Below are positions 6,470 to 15,409 of a DNA stretch of 40,397 nucleotides, in pieces. Numbering within the stretch: position 1 is the stretch's first letter; each line of letters starts with the position of its first letter. The notes below the pieces were generated by a model. It was not told the DNA's origin, did not search any database, and was given only the letters and a program-made list of their open reading frames with translations. Source of the DNA: Acutalibacter sp. 1XD8-36 (GTDB lineage Bacteria; Bacillota; Clostridia; Oscillospirales; Acutalibacteraceae); assembly GCF_009917525.1 (NCBI RefSeq), contig NZ_QZDU01000014.1:1-40397 (forward strand). Direction: 5' to 3'. A program made the translations under genes and the position numbers.

Positions 6470-8716
6470 CTATAAAAGCTCCTTCACGGCCTGGGCGTTC
6501 ACCTTCTCCACCTCTATGAGCCTGAGGGTCTTCTCCCTGAGCTCCTGGCGCTTGGGCAGCAGCTCTACTGCGCCGTCTATGGCGGTCCGCAGCCATTCCT
6601 CGGTTACAGCGCTTAAATCAATCCACTCTCCGTAGTCAAGATACCGGATAAAGGACCCTATCTTCGGGTCGTAGCTGACCCCCACCAGCGGCGCCCCCGA
6701 GAGGGAGGAGAATATCAGGCCGTGCAGGCGCATGGAGACCACGACGCTCATGCGGCCCAAGAGGGAGATGAGCAGCTCCGGGCTCTGAATGCCGTCAAGA
6801 AGTATGCCGGGCTTCTTCATCTTGTCCATGACCACCCTTGCCGCCGCGCCGTCCTGGAGGGAGTTGATGGAGAGGAAGACCGGGGTGAGCCCCAGCCTGT
6901 CCCTGGCGTACTCAGCCGCCGCCGCCAGCACCGGGGCCTTCCCGGAAAAGCCCCACCAGGTGCGAAGCAAAAAGCAGATATATTTTCCCTCAGGGTCCAG
7001 CCCGTGGTCCGTGAGCAGCTTGTCCGCCTGGGAGACAGGGGCGGGCTTCAGCACCAGCGCGGGGTCGCTGCCAAGGCGTATACTGGGCCTGTTGACGCCG
7101 TAGCGCCCAAGCTCGGAAACGGAGTCCGGCTCCCTAAGGGTGATGGAGTCCACAGAGCTGTTCAGCACCCAGCTTGCAAGCTTTATATTCCTTTTGCCCT
7201 TCACAGGGCCAATGCCGCAGCCGTACATTGCCACCTTGCACCCGCAGCGCTTGGCGGCCCAGAGGGTGAACAGATAGTACCAGAGGCTCCTATGGCTTGT
7301 GGCGTTCTGTATAAGTGTGCCGCCGCCGTTGATATAGAGCCGCGCCCCGCGCATATGCCAGAGTATCTTCGGTATATTGAAGGTGTAGACGGCGTTGACC
7401 CTGTAGCGCTCCTTTATGCTGAGGGTGTTCTTCGCCAGCACCGTGATGGGCACATACTCGTCCAGCTCCCGCACAGAGTGGAGGATGGACTTGAGTATGG
7501 CGTCGTCCCCGGCGTTGCCGTGCCCGTAGGCCCCGCAGACCACTACGCCGTCCCGGCGCTCCTTCCGGGTTTTGCACCGGCGCTCCTTTCTGGCCTCGCG
7601 CTCCAATATCCGGTTGTATATCTCCAGCTGCCGCCGGACCATGCTTTCAATGGAGTATTCCTCCCGGGCCTTTTCATACAACCGGTCCCCAAGCGCACGG
7701 CGGCGCTCCGGGTCCCTGGCAAGGTCCAGAAGGTGCCGCGAGAGGGCCTTCTCGTCCCGGGGGGTAAAGAGTATGCCGGTCTCGCCGTCCTTTATCAGCG
7801 CCGGTATGCCGCCCACGTCTGTGGAGATAGTGGCCTTGTGCATTCTCGCGCCCTCTGTGAGGGAGTAGGGGAAGCCTTCGCTCAGGGAGGTGAGCAGGGC
7901 AATGTCGATGGCGTTAAAGAAGGAGTTTACGTCCTTCACCCAGCCCGCAAAGCACACCCTATCCGAGAGCCCCAGCTCCTCCGTGAGCTGGGTGAGCTTG
8001 TCCTTGTCCTCGCCGTCGCCTGCTATGGCGAGCTTGAGCCGGGGCTCCTGTTCACAGGCCAGCTTCATAGCCCTCAGAAGGGTGGGGATGTCCTTTACAG
8101 GGGAGAGCCTGGCGACTATCCCGGCAACCACATCTCCGGGCTTCACTTCCATGCCAATGGAGTGCAGGAATTCCTCCCTTGGGACGCAGTTAATAGGGGT
8201 AGTGAAGTCTATGCCGTTGTGTATATTCTCAATGCGGTCAACATGGAAGTTGCGCTGTATGAGCAAGTCCGTGATATTGTCGGAGACCCCGATATAATAG
8301 TTCATCCGTCTCAGAGCCACAAGATTGGTGGTGCCGTAGCTGAGCCTTGCCACAGGACGGCCCAGATAGTCCAGCCTGTAGTCGCTGTGGACGGTGGTGA
8401 CCACAGGGGCCTTGATAAAGTGCTTTAAAAGGTTTCCCATCAGGTTTCCCCTGGCCCCGTGGCAGTGGATGATATCTACCCTCTGGCCCTCCAGAAGCTT
8501 TCTCAGCTCCCGAAGGCCGATAAGGGGGTTGCCACTCTCTATCACATGGATGGGCACGCCCATGCGCTGGGCGTCGTCCGAGAACTCACCGCGCCGGAAG
8601 CATACAAGCTGGGCGTCGATAGAGCGGTTCAGCTCCCGCAGAAGGTGGAGCACATGGGTCTTGGCGCCGCCGGTGTCGCCGCCGCCGATAAGGTGGATAA
8701 CTCGCATTTTGCTCAT
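6470..8716 (-). CDS. csaB: Fusion of GT4 glycosyltransferase and polysaccharide pyruvyl transferase CsaB
   Basis: A 748-residue two-enzyme protein. Residues 1-370 are a GT-B fold, family 4 glycosyltransferase: GGGDTGGAKTHV near the N-terminus and the E-x7-E region SEGFPYSLTEGA (279-290). A very basic linker (372-388) leads to a full CsaB-type domain from about 388, with GAYGHGNAGDDAIL (395-408), INGGGTLIQ, GCGIGPVKG and SMRLHGLIFSS. CsaB adds pyruvate ketals from phosphoenolpyruvate to wall polysaccharide, creating the ligand for SLH domains; the GT domain probably adds a sugar in the same polymer. CsaB is normally about 360 residues and free-standing. The ATG at 8716 overlaps the preceding stop as ATGA. 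Two SLH proteins are encoded at 24.8-28.6 kb. Confidence 0.93.
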   Translation of the reverse strand: MSKMRVIHLIGGGDTGGAKTHVLHLLRELNRSIDAQLVCFRRGEFSDDAQRMGVPIHVIESGNPLIGLRELRKLLEGQRVDIIHCHGARGNLMGNLLKHFIKAPVVTTVHSDYRLDYLGRPVARLSYGTTNLVALRRMNYYIGVSDNITDLLIQRNFHVDRIENIHNGIDFTTPINCVPREEFLHSIGMEVKPGDVVAGIVARLSPVKDIPTLLRAMKLACEQEPRLKLAIAGDGEDKDKLTQLTEELGLSDRVCFAGWVKDVNSFFNAIDIALLTSLSEGFPYSLTEGARMHKATISTDVGGIPALIKDGETGILFTPRDEKALSRHLLDLARDPERRRALGDRLYEKAREEYSIESMVRRQLEIYNRILEREARKERRCKTRKERRDGVVVCGAYGHGNAGDDAILKSILHSVRELDEYVPITVLAKNTLSIKERYRVNAVYTFNIPKILWHMRGARLYINGGGTLIQNATSHRSLWYYLFTLWAAKRCGCKVAMYGCGIGPVKGKRNIKLASWVLNSSVDSITLREPDSVSELGRYGVNRPSIRLGSDPALVLKPAPVSQADKLLTDHGLDPEGKYICFLLRTWWGFSGKAPVLAAAAEYARDRLGLTPVFLSINSLQDGAAARVVMDKMKKPGILLDGIQSPELLISLLGRMSVVVSMRLHGLIFSSLSGAPLVGVSYDPKIGSFIRYLDYGEWIDLSAVTEEWLRTAIDGAVELLPKRQELREKTLRLIEVEKVNAQAVKELL

Positions 8717-9156
8717 TCCTTTATACCCGCCGGGGTCTTGCCCAGCAGTTTCTCCATGTCCACATGGGGGCAGTGCTCGTCAAGGTACTCCTCCCCCACC
8801 TGGACATAGCCCAGCTTCCTGTAAAAGCCCGCGGCCTGTGCCTGGGCCGAGAGCACAGCCTTTTTAGCGCCCTTCAGGGACAGGGCGGCCTCGGCCTCCT
8901 CCATGACAGCCGCCCCAAGGCGCTGGCCCCGGCGGTCCTTTTTCACCGCCACCCGGCCTATATGCCAGGAGTCGGGCCCGTCGGGGAACATGCGGCAGCA
9001 GGCCACGGCCTCCCCGCCGTCAAAAAGCACCAGGTGCAGGGCGGCATTGTCTGTCTCGTCGAACTCATAGGAAAACCCCTGCTCCTCCATAAAGACCTCC
9101 TGCCGCAGGGCCTGGGCGGCGGGGGGCAGGGTGACGGACATTTCAAATCTCAGCAT
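8713..9156 (-). CDS. GNAT family N-acetyltransferase
   Basis: A 147-residue protein of the ElaA/GNAT type. The N-terminus has LRQEVFMEEQGFSYEFDETD, typical for this subfamily, and the acetyl-CoA site is visible as RVAVKKDRRGQRLGAAVM around 68-85. The C-terminal AAGFYRKLGYVQVG and HVDM motifs are conserved in such proteins. The substrate is unknown. The gene overlaps the pseudouridine synthase upstream by 14 bp and the GT4-CsaB gene downstream by ATGA, so it is translated within the same operon. Confidence 0.9.
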   Translation of the reverse strand: MLRFEMSVTLPPAAQALRQEVFMEEQGFSYEFDETDNAALHLVLFDGGEAVACCRMFPDGPDSWHIGRVAVKKDRRGQRLGAAVMEEAEAALSLKGAKKAVLSAQAQAAGFYRKLGYVQVGEEYLDEHCPHVDMEKLLGKTPAGIKE

Positions 9157-10126
9157 TTAATCGCTCCTTCCTGTAAAATTCATCCAAGAACCAGACCTTC
9201 GGCACAGTGAAGTCCCGGCCGTTAAGGTATTGGAGGCAGCCGGCGGGGCTGGTAAACCGGAAGCCCAGCTTATAGGAATACAGCGCCTGCCACTTGAGCC
9301 CGAGGCTTTTGTTTACGCTGTTCCTGCCATACTTGCCGTCCCCGGCCAGGGGATGCCCTATTGAAGCCATATGGGCCCGTATTTGGTGGGTGCGCCCGGT
9401 GAGCAGGCTGACCTCCAGCAGGGACAGCCCGCCCCGCTCCTCCAGCACCCGGTACTGGGTGCGTATAGTCTTTGCCCCCGGGGAGGGCTCCGGGTCTATA
9501 TATACCCTGTTCTGTGCCTCGTTCTTTACAAGATAGCCTGTTAAGAGCGCGGACTTCTCTTTAAGACTGCCGCAGACTATGCAGAGGTACAGCTTCACAA
9601 GCTCCCTGTCCTTTACCTTCTGGTTCAGCACCCTGAGAGACTCGGCGTTCTTTGCCGCCATCACTATGCCGCCGGTGTTTCTGTCTATGCGGTTTACAAG
9701 GGCGGGGGCGAAGGAGCTCTCGTCCTCGGGATTATACTCTCCCTTATCGTAGAGGTAGTGCTGCACCCGGGCAATAAGGGAGTCGAAGTGGTAGTTTTCG
9801 TCCGGATGGACTATAAGCCCGGGCTGCTTGTCCAGAAGCATTATATTGCCGTCCTCGTAGACGACGGAGAGCTTCTTGGGGGCCTTGAGAAAGTCATAGT
9901 CCCGGGGCCCCACCTGGAAATACTCCTCCTGCCAGAAGACAGTGAGCAGGTCCCCCGGGATGAGCCGGGAATCCGGCTTGCAGCGCGCGCCGTTTAGCTT
10001 CACGTCTTTAGTCCGTATGCACTTATACAGCACCTTCTGGGGCAGGTTCGGGTAAGCCTTCAGGAGGAAGCGGTCAAGGCGCTGGCCCCCGTCGTTTTTT
10101 GTAATCTCTATTATCCTGCGGGGCAA
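9143..10126 (-). CDS. RluA family 23S rRNA/tRNA pseudouridine synthase
   Basis: A 327-residue protein with an N-terminal S4 RNA-binding domain (about 14-65, GQRLDRFLLKAYP) and the catalytic core. The catalytic Asp is Asp148 in NRIDRNTGG; the usual HRLDRDTSG has drifted to Asn and Ile here but keeps the aspartate. TGRTHQIRAHMASIGHPL and GDGKYG are also present. The family converts uridine to pseudouridine, usually in 23S rRNA for RluC/RluD types; the exact target is not evident. It lies 4 bp downstream of the small ThrE gene and overlaps the acetyltransferase gene. Confidence 0.92.
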   Translation of the reverse strand: MPRRIIEITKNDGGQRLDRFLLKAYPNLPQKVLYKCIRTKDVKLNGARCKPDSRLIPGDLLTVFWQEEYFQVGPRDYDFLKAPKKLSVVYEDGNIMLLDKQPGLIVHPDENYHFDSLIARVQHYLYDKGEYNPEDESSFAPALVNRIDRNTGGIVMAAKNAESLRVLNQKVKDRELVKLYLCIVCGSLKEKSALLTGYLVKNEAQNRVYIDPEPSPGAKTIRTQYRVLEERGGLSLLEVSLLTGRTHQIRAHMASIGHPLAGDGKYGRNSVNKSLGLKWQALYSYKLGFRFTSPAGCLQYLNGRDFTVPKVWFLDEFYRKERLNAEI

Positions 10127-10130
10127 GGTA

Positions 10131-10586
10131 TCACCTCTTTTTACGGTGGAATAAAAACGGCGGCAGAGACTGGACTATGCCTGTGCCCAGGGCTATGGCG
10201 ACGGCTATCTTGATAGTCTCAAGGCCCTTTTCAAGGGCCAGGGCGTCGTTACCCATAAAGAAATTATAGCCGGTATAATATATCCCCGCCCCGGGCACCA
10301 GCGGGAAGATGCCGCAGATAAGGAAGACTGTCACCGGGGCCCTGCGGGAGAAGGAGAAGGCCCTTGAGAGCCAGGCCAGGGCCAGGGTAGCCAGGAACGA
10401 GGAGGCGACAACGCCGCTGCCGAGGGCCCCCGCCAGAAGGTACACAAGCCAGCCGGTTCCCCCGGTAAGGCCGGTAAAGAACAGCTCCTTTCTTGGGGCA
10501 TGGAAGATGACGGCGAAGGCGATGGTGGAGACAAAGGCCACCAGCACCTGCAGGGAGCCCCCTGCTATAGCCATAAGCCCGGTCAT
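10131..10586 (-). CDS. Threonine/serine exporter, small subunit (ThrE_2 domain)
   Basis: A 151-residue membrane protein with four or five hydrophobic segments and the ThrE_2 (DUF3815) pattern FLICGIFPLVPGAGIYYT near the middle. In many Firmicutes the ThrE exporter is split into a long and a short subunit, which are adjacent here. Together they probably export L-threonine or L-serine using the proton gradient. The start codon overlaps the stop of the large subunit as ATGA (10583-10586). Confidence 0.88.
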   Translation of the reverse strand: MTGLMAIAGGSLQVLVAFVSTIAFAVIFHAPRKELFFTGLTGGTGWLVYLLAGALGSGVVASSFLATLALAWLSRAFSFSRRAPVTVFLICGIFPLVPGAGIYYTGYNFFMGNDALALEKGLETIKIAVAIALGTGIVQSLPPFLFHRKKR

Positions 10587-11353
10587 AGCAGCGCACCCCC
10601 TGTCAGCAAAGAGAGCACCCGGATTATAAAGCCCACCCCGACGGCTATGCAGCCGCCCACAAGCAGGGCGTCAAGCATCCTTATTGCCCCGGAGAGGTAG
10701 TCGCCGGAAAAGAAGTCCCGGATAGAGTTGGTGAGGGCAACCCCGGGCACCAGGCGGATGATTGAGCCGATTATTATTTTGTCCATATTATTCCCAAGTC
10801 CCAGGAGGAAAAATGCCGCGCCGCAGAGGGTCACAAGAGCACTTGCGGATAGGTTCGTCAGGAACTTTGAGAGCTTTTTCCTGGCCGTAAAGTCTAGGTA
10901 CGCCTCCAGCACCAGCCCGCAGAAGAAGGCCACCACAGCGTCTACCCAGCTGCCCCCAAACAGGAAGCTGAAGGCGGCGCTGCCTACGGCGCAGCAGAGC
11001 ATCCGGGAGAGGAAGGGGGAATAGGGGAGGGTGCGGATGTCAGAGAGCCGCTTCATGGCCTCACCGGGCGTGTGCAGGCCCTCGGCTATCTCCCTTGACA
11101 GCTGGTTCACAGCCATTATCCTCCCCAGGTGCACCGCCGTGCCGGGGACATACCTGAAGGTGGTGCTATGGCTCACGCCGTCCTCAGTAGCTGTGGCGAA
11201 GATGGAGTTTGTAAGCACATATACGTCAAAGCCCTCTATATCATAGGCCCGGGCCACACGCTCCATAGTCTCCTGGACCCGGGATATTTCAGCGCCGTTT
11301 TCCAAAAGGACCTGGCCCATCTGAAAGGGCAGCTCCAAAGGGGATGAAGGCAT
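10583..11353 (-). CDS. Threonine/serine exporter, large subunit (ThrE domain)
   Basis: A 256-residue protein. The cytosolic N-terminal region (about 1-110) has the ThrE signature LLENGAEISRVQETMERVA and GVSHSTTFRYVPG. It is followed by hydrophobic segments with the LVPGVALTNSIRDFFSGDY motif, characteristic of PF06738. It pairs with the small subunit encoded downstream. The ATG at 11353 has AAAGGAGTG upstream, 21 bp after the HD-domain gene. Confidence 0.9.
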   Translation of the reverse strand: MPSSPLELPFQMGQVLLENGAEISRVQETMERVARAYDIEGFDVYVLTNSIFATATEDGVSHSTTFRYVPGTAVHLGRIMAVNQLSREIAEGLHTPGEAMKRLSDIRTLPYSPFLSRMLCCAVGSAAFSFLFGGSWVDAVVAFFCGLVLEAYLDFTARKKLSKFLTNLSASALVTLCGAAFFLLGLGNNMDKIIIGSIIRLVPGVALTNSIRDFFSGDYLSGAIRMLDALLVGGCIAVGVGFIIRVLSLLTGGALL

Positions 11354-11374
11354 AAATCCACTCCTTTCATTTTT

Positions 11375-13201
11375 TCAGCCTCTCAAAAGCCGGAAGGCCG
11401 CCTGGAAGGCCTCGGCCTGGCCGCTGCGAAGGTACTCCCTGAGCTCCGGCTCCATCTCAATAAGCAGCCTGCACCAGACCGGGGAGAGCCGGGTGCCGGA
11501 CTCGGATTTCAGCTTAGCCAGGGCCTCGTCCAAGGGCAGGGAACCGTCAGGGCCTGTATCTCTGGCGTCCATGAGGTGCACAAGATGTATGGCGGCGCTC
11601 ACAAGGTCCGTGAGCATTACGTTCGGGTCCTCCGACCGGTGGTATTCCGCCGGATAGCCGCCGCTGCCGTCAAAAAAGCGGTGGTGCCCCAGGGCCGCGT
11701 ATACATACGGCCTGGTGGACGGGCTCTGGCTGAGGAGCTTCGCCCCGGCGTACACATGGCAGCGGATTAAATTCTCGTCCTCCTCCAGAAGACTGCGGCC
11801 TATGCGCCGCCGGAAGTTGCTAAAGGCCATATCACCCACATTGTGCAGCAGGCAGGCCTCGTATACAAATTCCTCAAGGCTGCCCCTATGTGCCCTAAGG
11901 GACTCAGCGTCATTTAGACCCAGGGCCCCGAGCAGGGCCTCAGGACAGTCCTTCAGGGCCCTTTTCACCATCCTACGTGCTATCTGCGCCGCCATATAGG
12001 AGGCGGCGTAGCCGTCCGGGCTGCGGCAGACCACAAGGGTCAGGATAAAATCCTTCTCCTGTATGCCGTCGGGGTACTCCACAAAGCTCTGCAGGCAGGC
12101 TAGAAGATTGCTAAGGGTGGACTCGCTGAGCTGATGGTCCGGCATTCTGCGCACGTATTTCTCAAGGCGGCGGTACATGAAGCTTAACACGTACTTTTTG
12201 CTGTACAGGTCCTCCCGGCTATGGTCAAGGTATGAGGCATACAGGGCCGGGAGGAACATATTGCAGTAAAAGCCCTCGGGGGAGTAATCCTGTTCGTCCC
12301 GCTCCATATACACCCCCTCAAGCCAGTTGAGCAGGTATGACAGGGTGCGCACGCCGCAGTGGTACTGGGCGGCCTCATAGGCATAGCGCCAGCGCAGGGG
12401 CACCTGGCCTCCCGGACGGCGGCTGAATTCGTCCATAACATATTCGGCGGAGACCATGACCTCGTGCTGTATCTGAGGGTCAGCTACCCCGGCCCTCAGC
12501 ACTCCCAGGGCGGTGGTGCGCTCCTGGTGGGACTTTGTGATGTACAGCTTCCAGGGGAGCTCCGGGGATTTCTCATGGTACACAGGGTCCTCAAGTATCT
12601 GAAGGGAGCGGCGTATGGCGGAGAGCTTGCGCCGGCCGTCGGCCTCGTCGAGCCCGGCATAGGCGAGTGCCAGATTGCCCATGGCCCGGTGGATATAGCC
12701 CCTTGTCTCCATATCCTCTATCTGGTCGTACTGCCTGATATAGGACGCCGCCTCCCCAAAGAGCAGGCTCATCTTCCGGCAGTAATCCGTGCGCTCGGCC
12801 CGGCGGAGTATCTCCTGCATATAGAACAGGGACATGGCCCCGTGGTACAGGTGCCTTATTAAAAGGTTGCGCTCACCCCAGTGGCGGGCGTAGGTTATTA
12901 TGGCGTTGTGCAGATACCAGCAGAGCCCCAGGTCCAGGTACATCCCCCTGTCGTTCATACTGGCGGCAAACTCCTCCAGGTTCTGAATTTCCCCGGGCAG
13001 CGCGGTGATAATATTGTCAAGCAGAGGGAACAGCTCCCGGCGGAGCATGGCGGTATTCTCCTCCTTGAGCTTTTGGAGCTCCCGGAACCTGAGGGCACGC
13101 TCAGAGGCATACTCCCTGGGGTCCGGCAGACCGGCGGGGATGGCGTTGAGCTCATAGACCCTGCGGAGGTTTTTCAGGTACTTCTCCTGGTATTCCCTCA
13201 T
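11375..13201 (-). CDS. Helical-repeat protein with degenerate HD-GYP domain
   Basis: A 608-residue cytosolic protein without signal peptide. Most of it (about 1-440) is predicted alpha-helical and rich in Tyr, Arg and Leu, without a recognised family. The C-terminal ~165 residues resemble an HD-GYP domain: LLHNVGDMAF (about 452-461), a conserved His at ~482, and GHHRFFDGSGGYP (505-517). In active HD-GYP phosphodiesterases the first motif is HD; here it is His453-Asn454, so one metal ligand is lost and c-di-GMP hydrolysis is doubtful. The start codon overlaps the upstream hybrid kinase stop (ATGA, 13198-13201), so the two proteins probably act together, perhaps as a sensor kinase and output protein. 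Confidence 0.75.
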   Translation of the reverse strand: MREYQEKYLKNLRRVYELNAIPAGLPDPREYASERALRFRELQKLKEENTAMLRRELFPLLDNIITALPGEIQNLEEFAASMNDRGMYLDLGLCWYLHNAIITYARHWGERNLLIRHLYHGAMSLFYMQEILRRAERTDYCRKMSLLFGEAASYIRQYDQIEDMETRGYIHRAMGNLALAYAGLDEADGRRKLSAIRRSLQILEDPVYHEKSPELPWKLYITKSHQERTTALGVLRAGVADPQIQHEVMVSAEYVMDEFSRRPGGQVPLRWRYAYEAAQYHCGVRTLSYLLNWLEGVYMERDEQDYSPEGFYCNMFLPALYASYLDHSREDLYSKKYVLSFMYRRLEKYVRRMPDHQLSESTLSNLLACLQSFVEYPDGIQEKDFILTLVVCRSPDGYAASYMAAQIARRMVKRALKDCPEALLGALGLNDAESLRAHRGSLEEFVYEACLLHNVGDMAFSNFRRRIGRSLLEEDENLIRCHVYAGAKLLSQSPSTRPYVYAALGHHRFFDGSGGYPAEYHRSEDPNVMLTDLVSAAIHLVHLMDARDTGPDGSLPLDEALAKLKSESGTRLSPVWCRLLIEMEPELREYLRSGQAEAFQAAFRLLRG

Positions 13202-14898
13202 GTCTGCCGCCCCCTTGTGAGGCCGTCTATGGTGGAGAGGACCTTGTCAATGTCCAGGGGCTTTGACAGGTGGGCGTTCATGCCGGCCTCCAGGGACTTT
13301 TTCACGTCCTCTACAAAGGCGTTGGCGGTCATGGCGATTATTGGCACAGTCTTTGCGTCCGGCCTCTGAAGGGACCTGAGCCGGGCCGTGGCCTCAAGGC
13401 CGTTCATTACCGGCATCTGTACATCCATGAGTATTGCGTCATAGGTTCCGGGCAGGCTTTCTGTGAACATGTCAACAGCCTGCTGCCCGTCCTCGGCAAA
13501 GTCAATCTCGGCCCCCGCGTCCCCGATAAGCTCCCCGGCTATCTCCCGGTTCAGCTCGTTGTCCTCTGCAAGCAGCAGCCGAAGGCCGCTTAAATCACAG
13601 CGGGCGGGCTCGGCAATAGCCTGGCGGCTGCCGCCGCCAAGATGGGCTGCCAGGGACTGGGCAAGCTTGCTTTTAAAAAGCGGCAGGGGTATAAAGCCGT
13701 CAACACCGGAGCGGGTGAACACATACTCTATCTGGCTCCAGTCGCTGGCGGTGAGCAGCAGTATGGGGAGCTGAGGACCAAGCCTGCCCCGCAGCTCCGA
13801 GAGCAGTATGGTTATCTCCGCCCCCTGGAGCTTATCCGCCGTGAGCAGGAACTGGTACTCCGTGCCCATGATACCGCTGTCGTTTACAAGCATTACCGCG
13901 TCATCGGCGCTGGACGCCCGGTCGCAGCTAAGCCCCAGCTCCTCCAGCAGGGCCAGGGTGAGTCCCGCCTGCCGCTCGTCGCTGTCAAGGAGCAGGGCCC
14001 TGCAGCCCTTCAGGGAGCTGTCAGGCTCCGGGTCGGACCCTGCGGGGAAAGGGATATCCAGTGTAAAGCAGCTGCCCTTGTCAGTCTCGCTCTCCACCTG
14101 AATCTGCCCGCCCATAAGCTCCACCAGGTTCTTTGTAATTGTCATTCCAAGGCCTGTGCCCTGTATCCTGTGCACGGAGCTCTTTTCCTCCCGCTCAAAG
14201 GGGGTGAAGAGCTTCATAAGGAACTCCCGGCTCATGCCAATACCGTTGTCCTTTACCTGCACGTGCATGGTGACGGTATTATCCCCCGCCGGCAGCACGG
14301 CAAAGCTCAGCTCTACCCGGCCTCCCTTGGGGGTGTACTTCACGGCGTTTGACAAAAGGTTCAGGCAGACCTGTTTCAGGCGCACAGCGTCCAGGGTGAG
14401 GTTTTCACAGGCTATCCGGCCCATATCCAGCACAAACTGGAGCCCCCCGGAAGCTGCCTGGGGCTTTGCCACAATGAGTATCTCATGGAGGAGGTCAGCT
14501 ATATTGGTGGGCTCGGCCTGTATCTGCACCCGCCCGCTCTCAATGCGGGACATATCCAGAACCTCGTTTAAAAGGGACATCATATGCCCCGAGGCGACCT
14601 TTATCTTCTCAAGGCACTCGCTGACCTTGGTGGGGGCTCCCTCCTGGGCCAGGGCTATGTCCGTAAGCCCCACTATGGCCCCCATAGGAGTCCTGATATC
14701 GTGGGACATCTCCGAGAGAAAGGTAGTCTTGGCCTGGCTGGCCATAATGGCCTGGTCCAGGGTGTCCCGGGTGCGGTTATAGTAGACGGTAACCTGCTGG
14801 AACAGGCAGCAGACTGCGCGGTCTCCCGGGACAGGCAGTAGGTTATACACCTCCTCACCCACGTGCAGAAAGACAGGGGCCTCGGGAGAGCCCTCCAA
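13198..14898 (-). CDS. Hybrid sensor histidine kinase with two receiver domains (N-terminus uncertain)
   Basis: The frame shows a HisKA domain (SEMSHDIRTPMGAI), an HATPase domain (NLLSNAVKYTPKGG; DNGIGMS; GTGLGMTITKNLVELMGG) and two receiver domains. The first receiver lacks the phosphoacceptor Asp (FLLTADKL in its place); the second is intact, with AEDNELNREI, LMDVQMPVMNG, MTANAF and SKPLD. TTG at 14898 is merely the first common start codon in frame. The same frame stays open to 15078 and encodes PAS-like sequence (LPVIAFARGSHALIYYN) but has no ATG, GTG or TTG there. The promoter at 15110-15138 puts the RNA start near 15103, so the true start is probably near 15072-15079: either a CTG (15072) or the ATG at 15079 with a one-base frameshift. 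Confidence 0.88.
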   Translation of the reverse strand: MEGSPEAPVFLHVGEEVYNLLPVPGDRAVCCLFQQVTVYYNRTRDTLDQAIMASQAKTTFLSEMSHDIRTPMGAIVGLTDIALAQEGAPTKVSECLEKIKVASGHMMSLLNEVLDMSRIESGRVQIQAEPTNIADLLHEILIVAKPQAASGGLQFVLDMGRIACENLTLDAVRLKQVCLNLLSNAVKYTPKGGRVELSFAVLPAGDNTVTMHVQVKDNGIGMSREFLMKLFTPFEREEKSSVHRIQGTGLGMTITKNLVELMGGQIQVESETDKGSCFTLDIPFPAGSDPEPDSSLKGCRALLLDSDERQAGLTLALLEELGLSCDRASSADDAVMLVNDSGIMGTEYQFLLTADKLQGAEITILLSELRGRLGPQLPILLLTASDWSQIEYVFTRSGVDGFIPLPLFKSKLAQSLAAHLGGGSRQAIAEPARCDLSGLRLLLAEDNELNREIAGELIGDAGAEIDFAEDGQQAVDMFTESLPGTYDAILMDVQMPVMNGLEATARLRSLQRPDAKTVPIIAMTANAFVEDVKKSLEAGMNAHLSKPLDIDKVLSTIDGLTRGRQT

Positions 14899-15109
14899 AG
14901 CGGCGGCAAAGGCCCCGGCTTCAGGGGCTGTCAGGCCCTCAAAAAAGGCTTCGGGGTTAAGGGGGGAGGCGGCGCTGTTATAATAGATAAGGGCGTGGGA
15001 GCCGCGGGCGAAGGCAATGACCGGCAGGGGGGAGGCGTCCCACTGGGCAAAGGGTTGGTTTTCGGGCGTCAGAGGGCATCAATCCTTAGTCTATAGTATA
15101 CTAACCAAC

Positions 15110-15138
15110 ATTATAATACGTATCCCAAATAATTACAA
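15110..15138 (-). promoter_or_regulatory. Sigma-A promoter of the hybrid kinase operon
   Basis: On the minus strand TTGTAA (15133-15138), a 17-bp spacer and TATAAT (15110-15115). Transcription would start near 15103, with an AAGGA at 15083-15087 in the leader. It probably drives the long leftward run of genes. Confidence 0.65.
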
Positions 15139-15275
15139 GCCTAAAGTTGCCCGGGGAAGGTATTGCAGGAAAGACATGGCAAACTTTCAAAACTGTAAAA
15201 ATGCACAAAAAAGCGCATACATTTTTGTATTTTGCGTTATTGTATCTCAATTTGGCCTATTCATGAGGAAAAAGC

Positions 15276-15304
15276 TTGACAGTGCCGCTATGTGGGTTTA
15301 TAAT
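15276..15304 (+). promoter_or_regulatory. Consensus sigma-A promoter of the opp operon
   Basis: TTGACA (15276-15281), a 17-bp spacer and TATAAT (15299-15304): a perfect match to consensus, consistent with a highly expressed solute-binding protein. The leader to the oppA start is about 130 nt. Confidence 0.88.
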
Positions 15305-15385
15305 TTGTTCATACAATATTTTGTACAGTCTTTTGGAACAGCCGCAAAAATGAAAGTTCCGGGAGAGAAATATGCGTGGTTGCAG

Positions 15386-15409
15386 GAGTTAAGGCCGGAG
15401 CCTTAACTC
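15386..15409 (+). promoter_or_regulatory. Perfect hairpin in the oppA leader
   Basis: GAGTTAAGGC (15386-15395) and GCCTTAACTC (15400-15409) form a 10-bp perfect stem with a CGGA loop. No U-run follows, so it is more likely an mRNA-stabilising or regulatory element than a terminator. It ends about 20 nt before the AAAGGA ribosome binding site of oppA. Confidence 0.55.

Noticed and set aside
6722-8428. A 568-codon open frame on the plus strand opposite the GT4-CsaB gene
   Set aside because: It is antisense to a gene with clear catalytic motifs on the minus strand. Its long run is explained by GC-rich third positions of that gene, and its translation has no recognisable domain.
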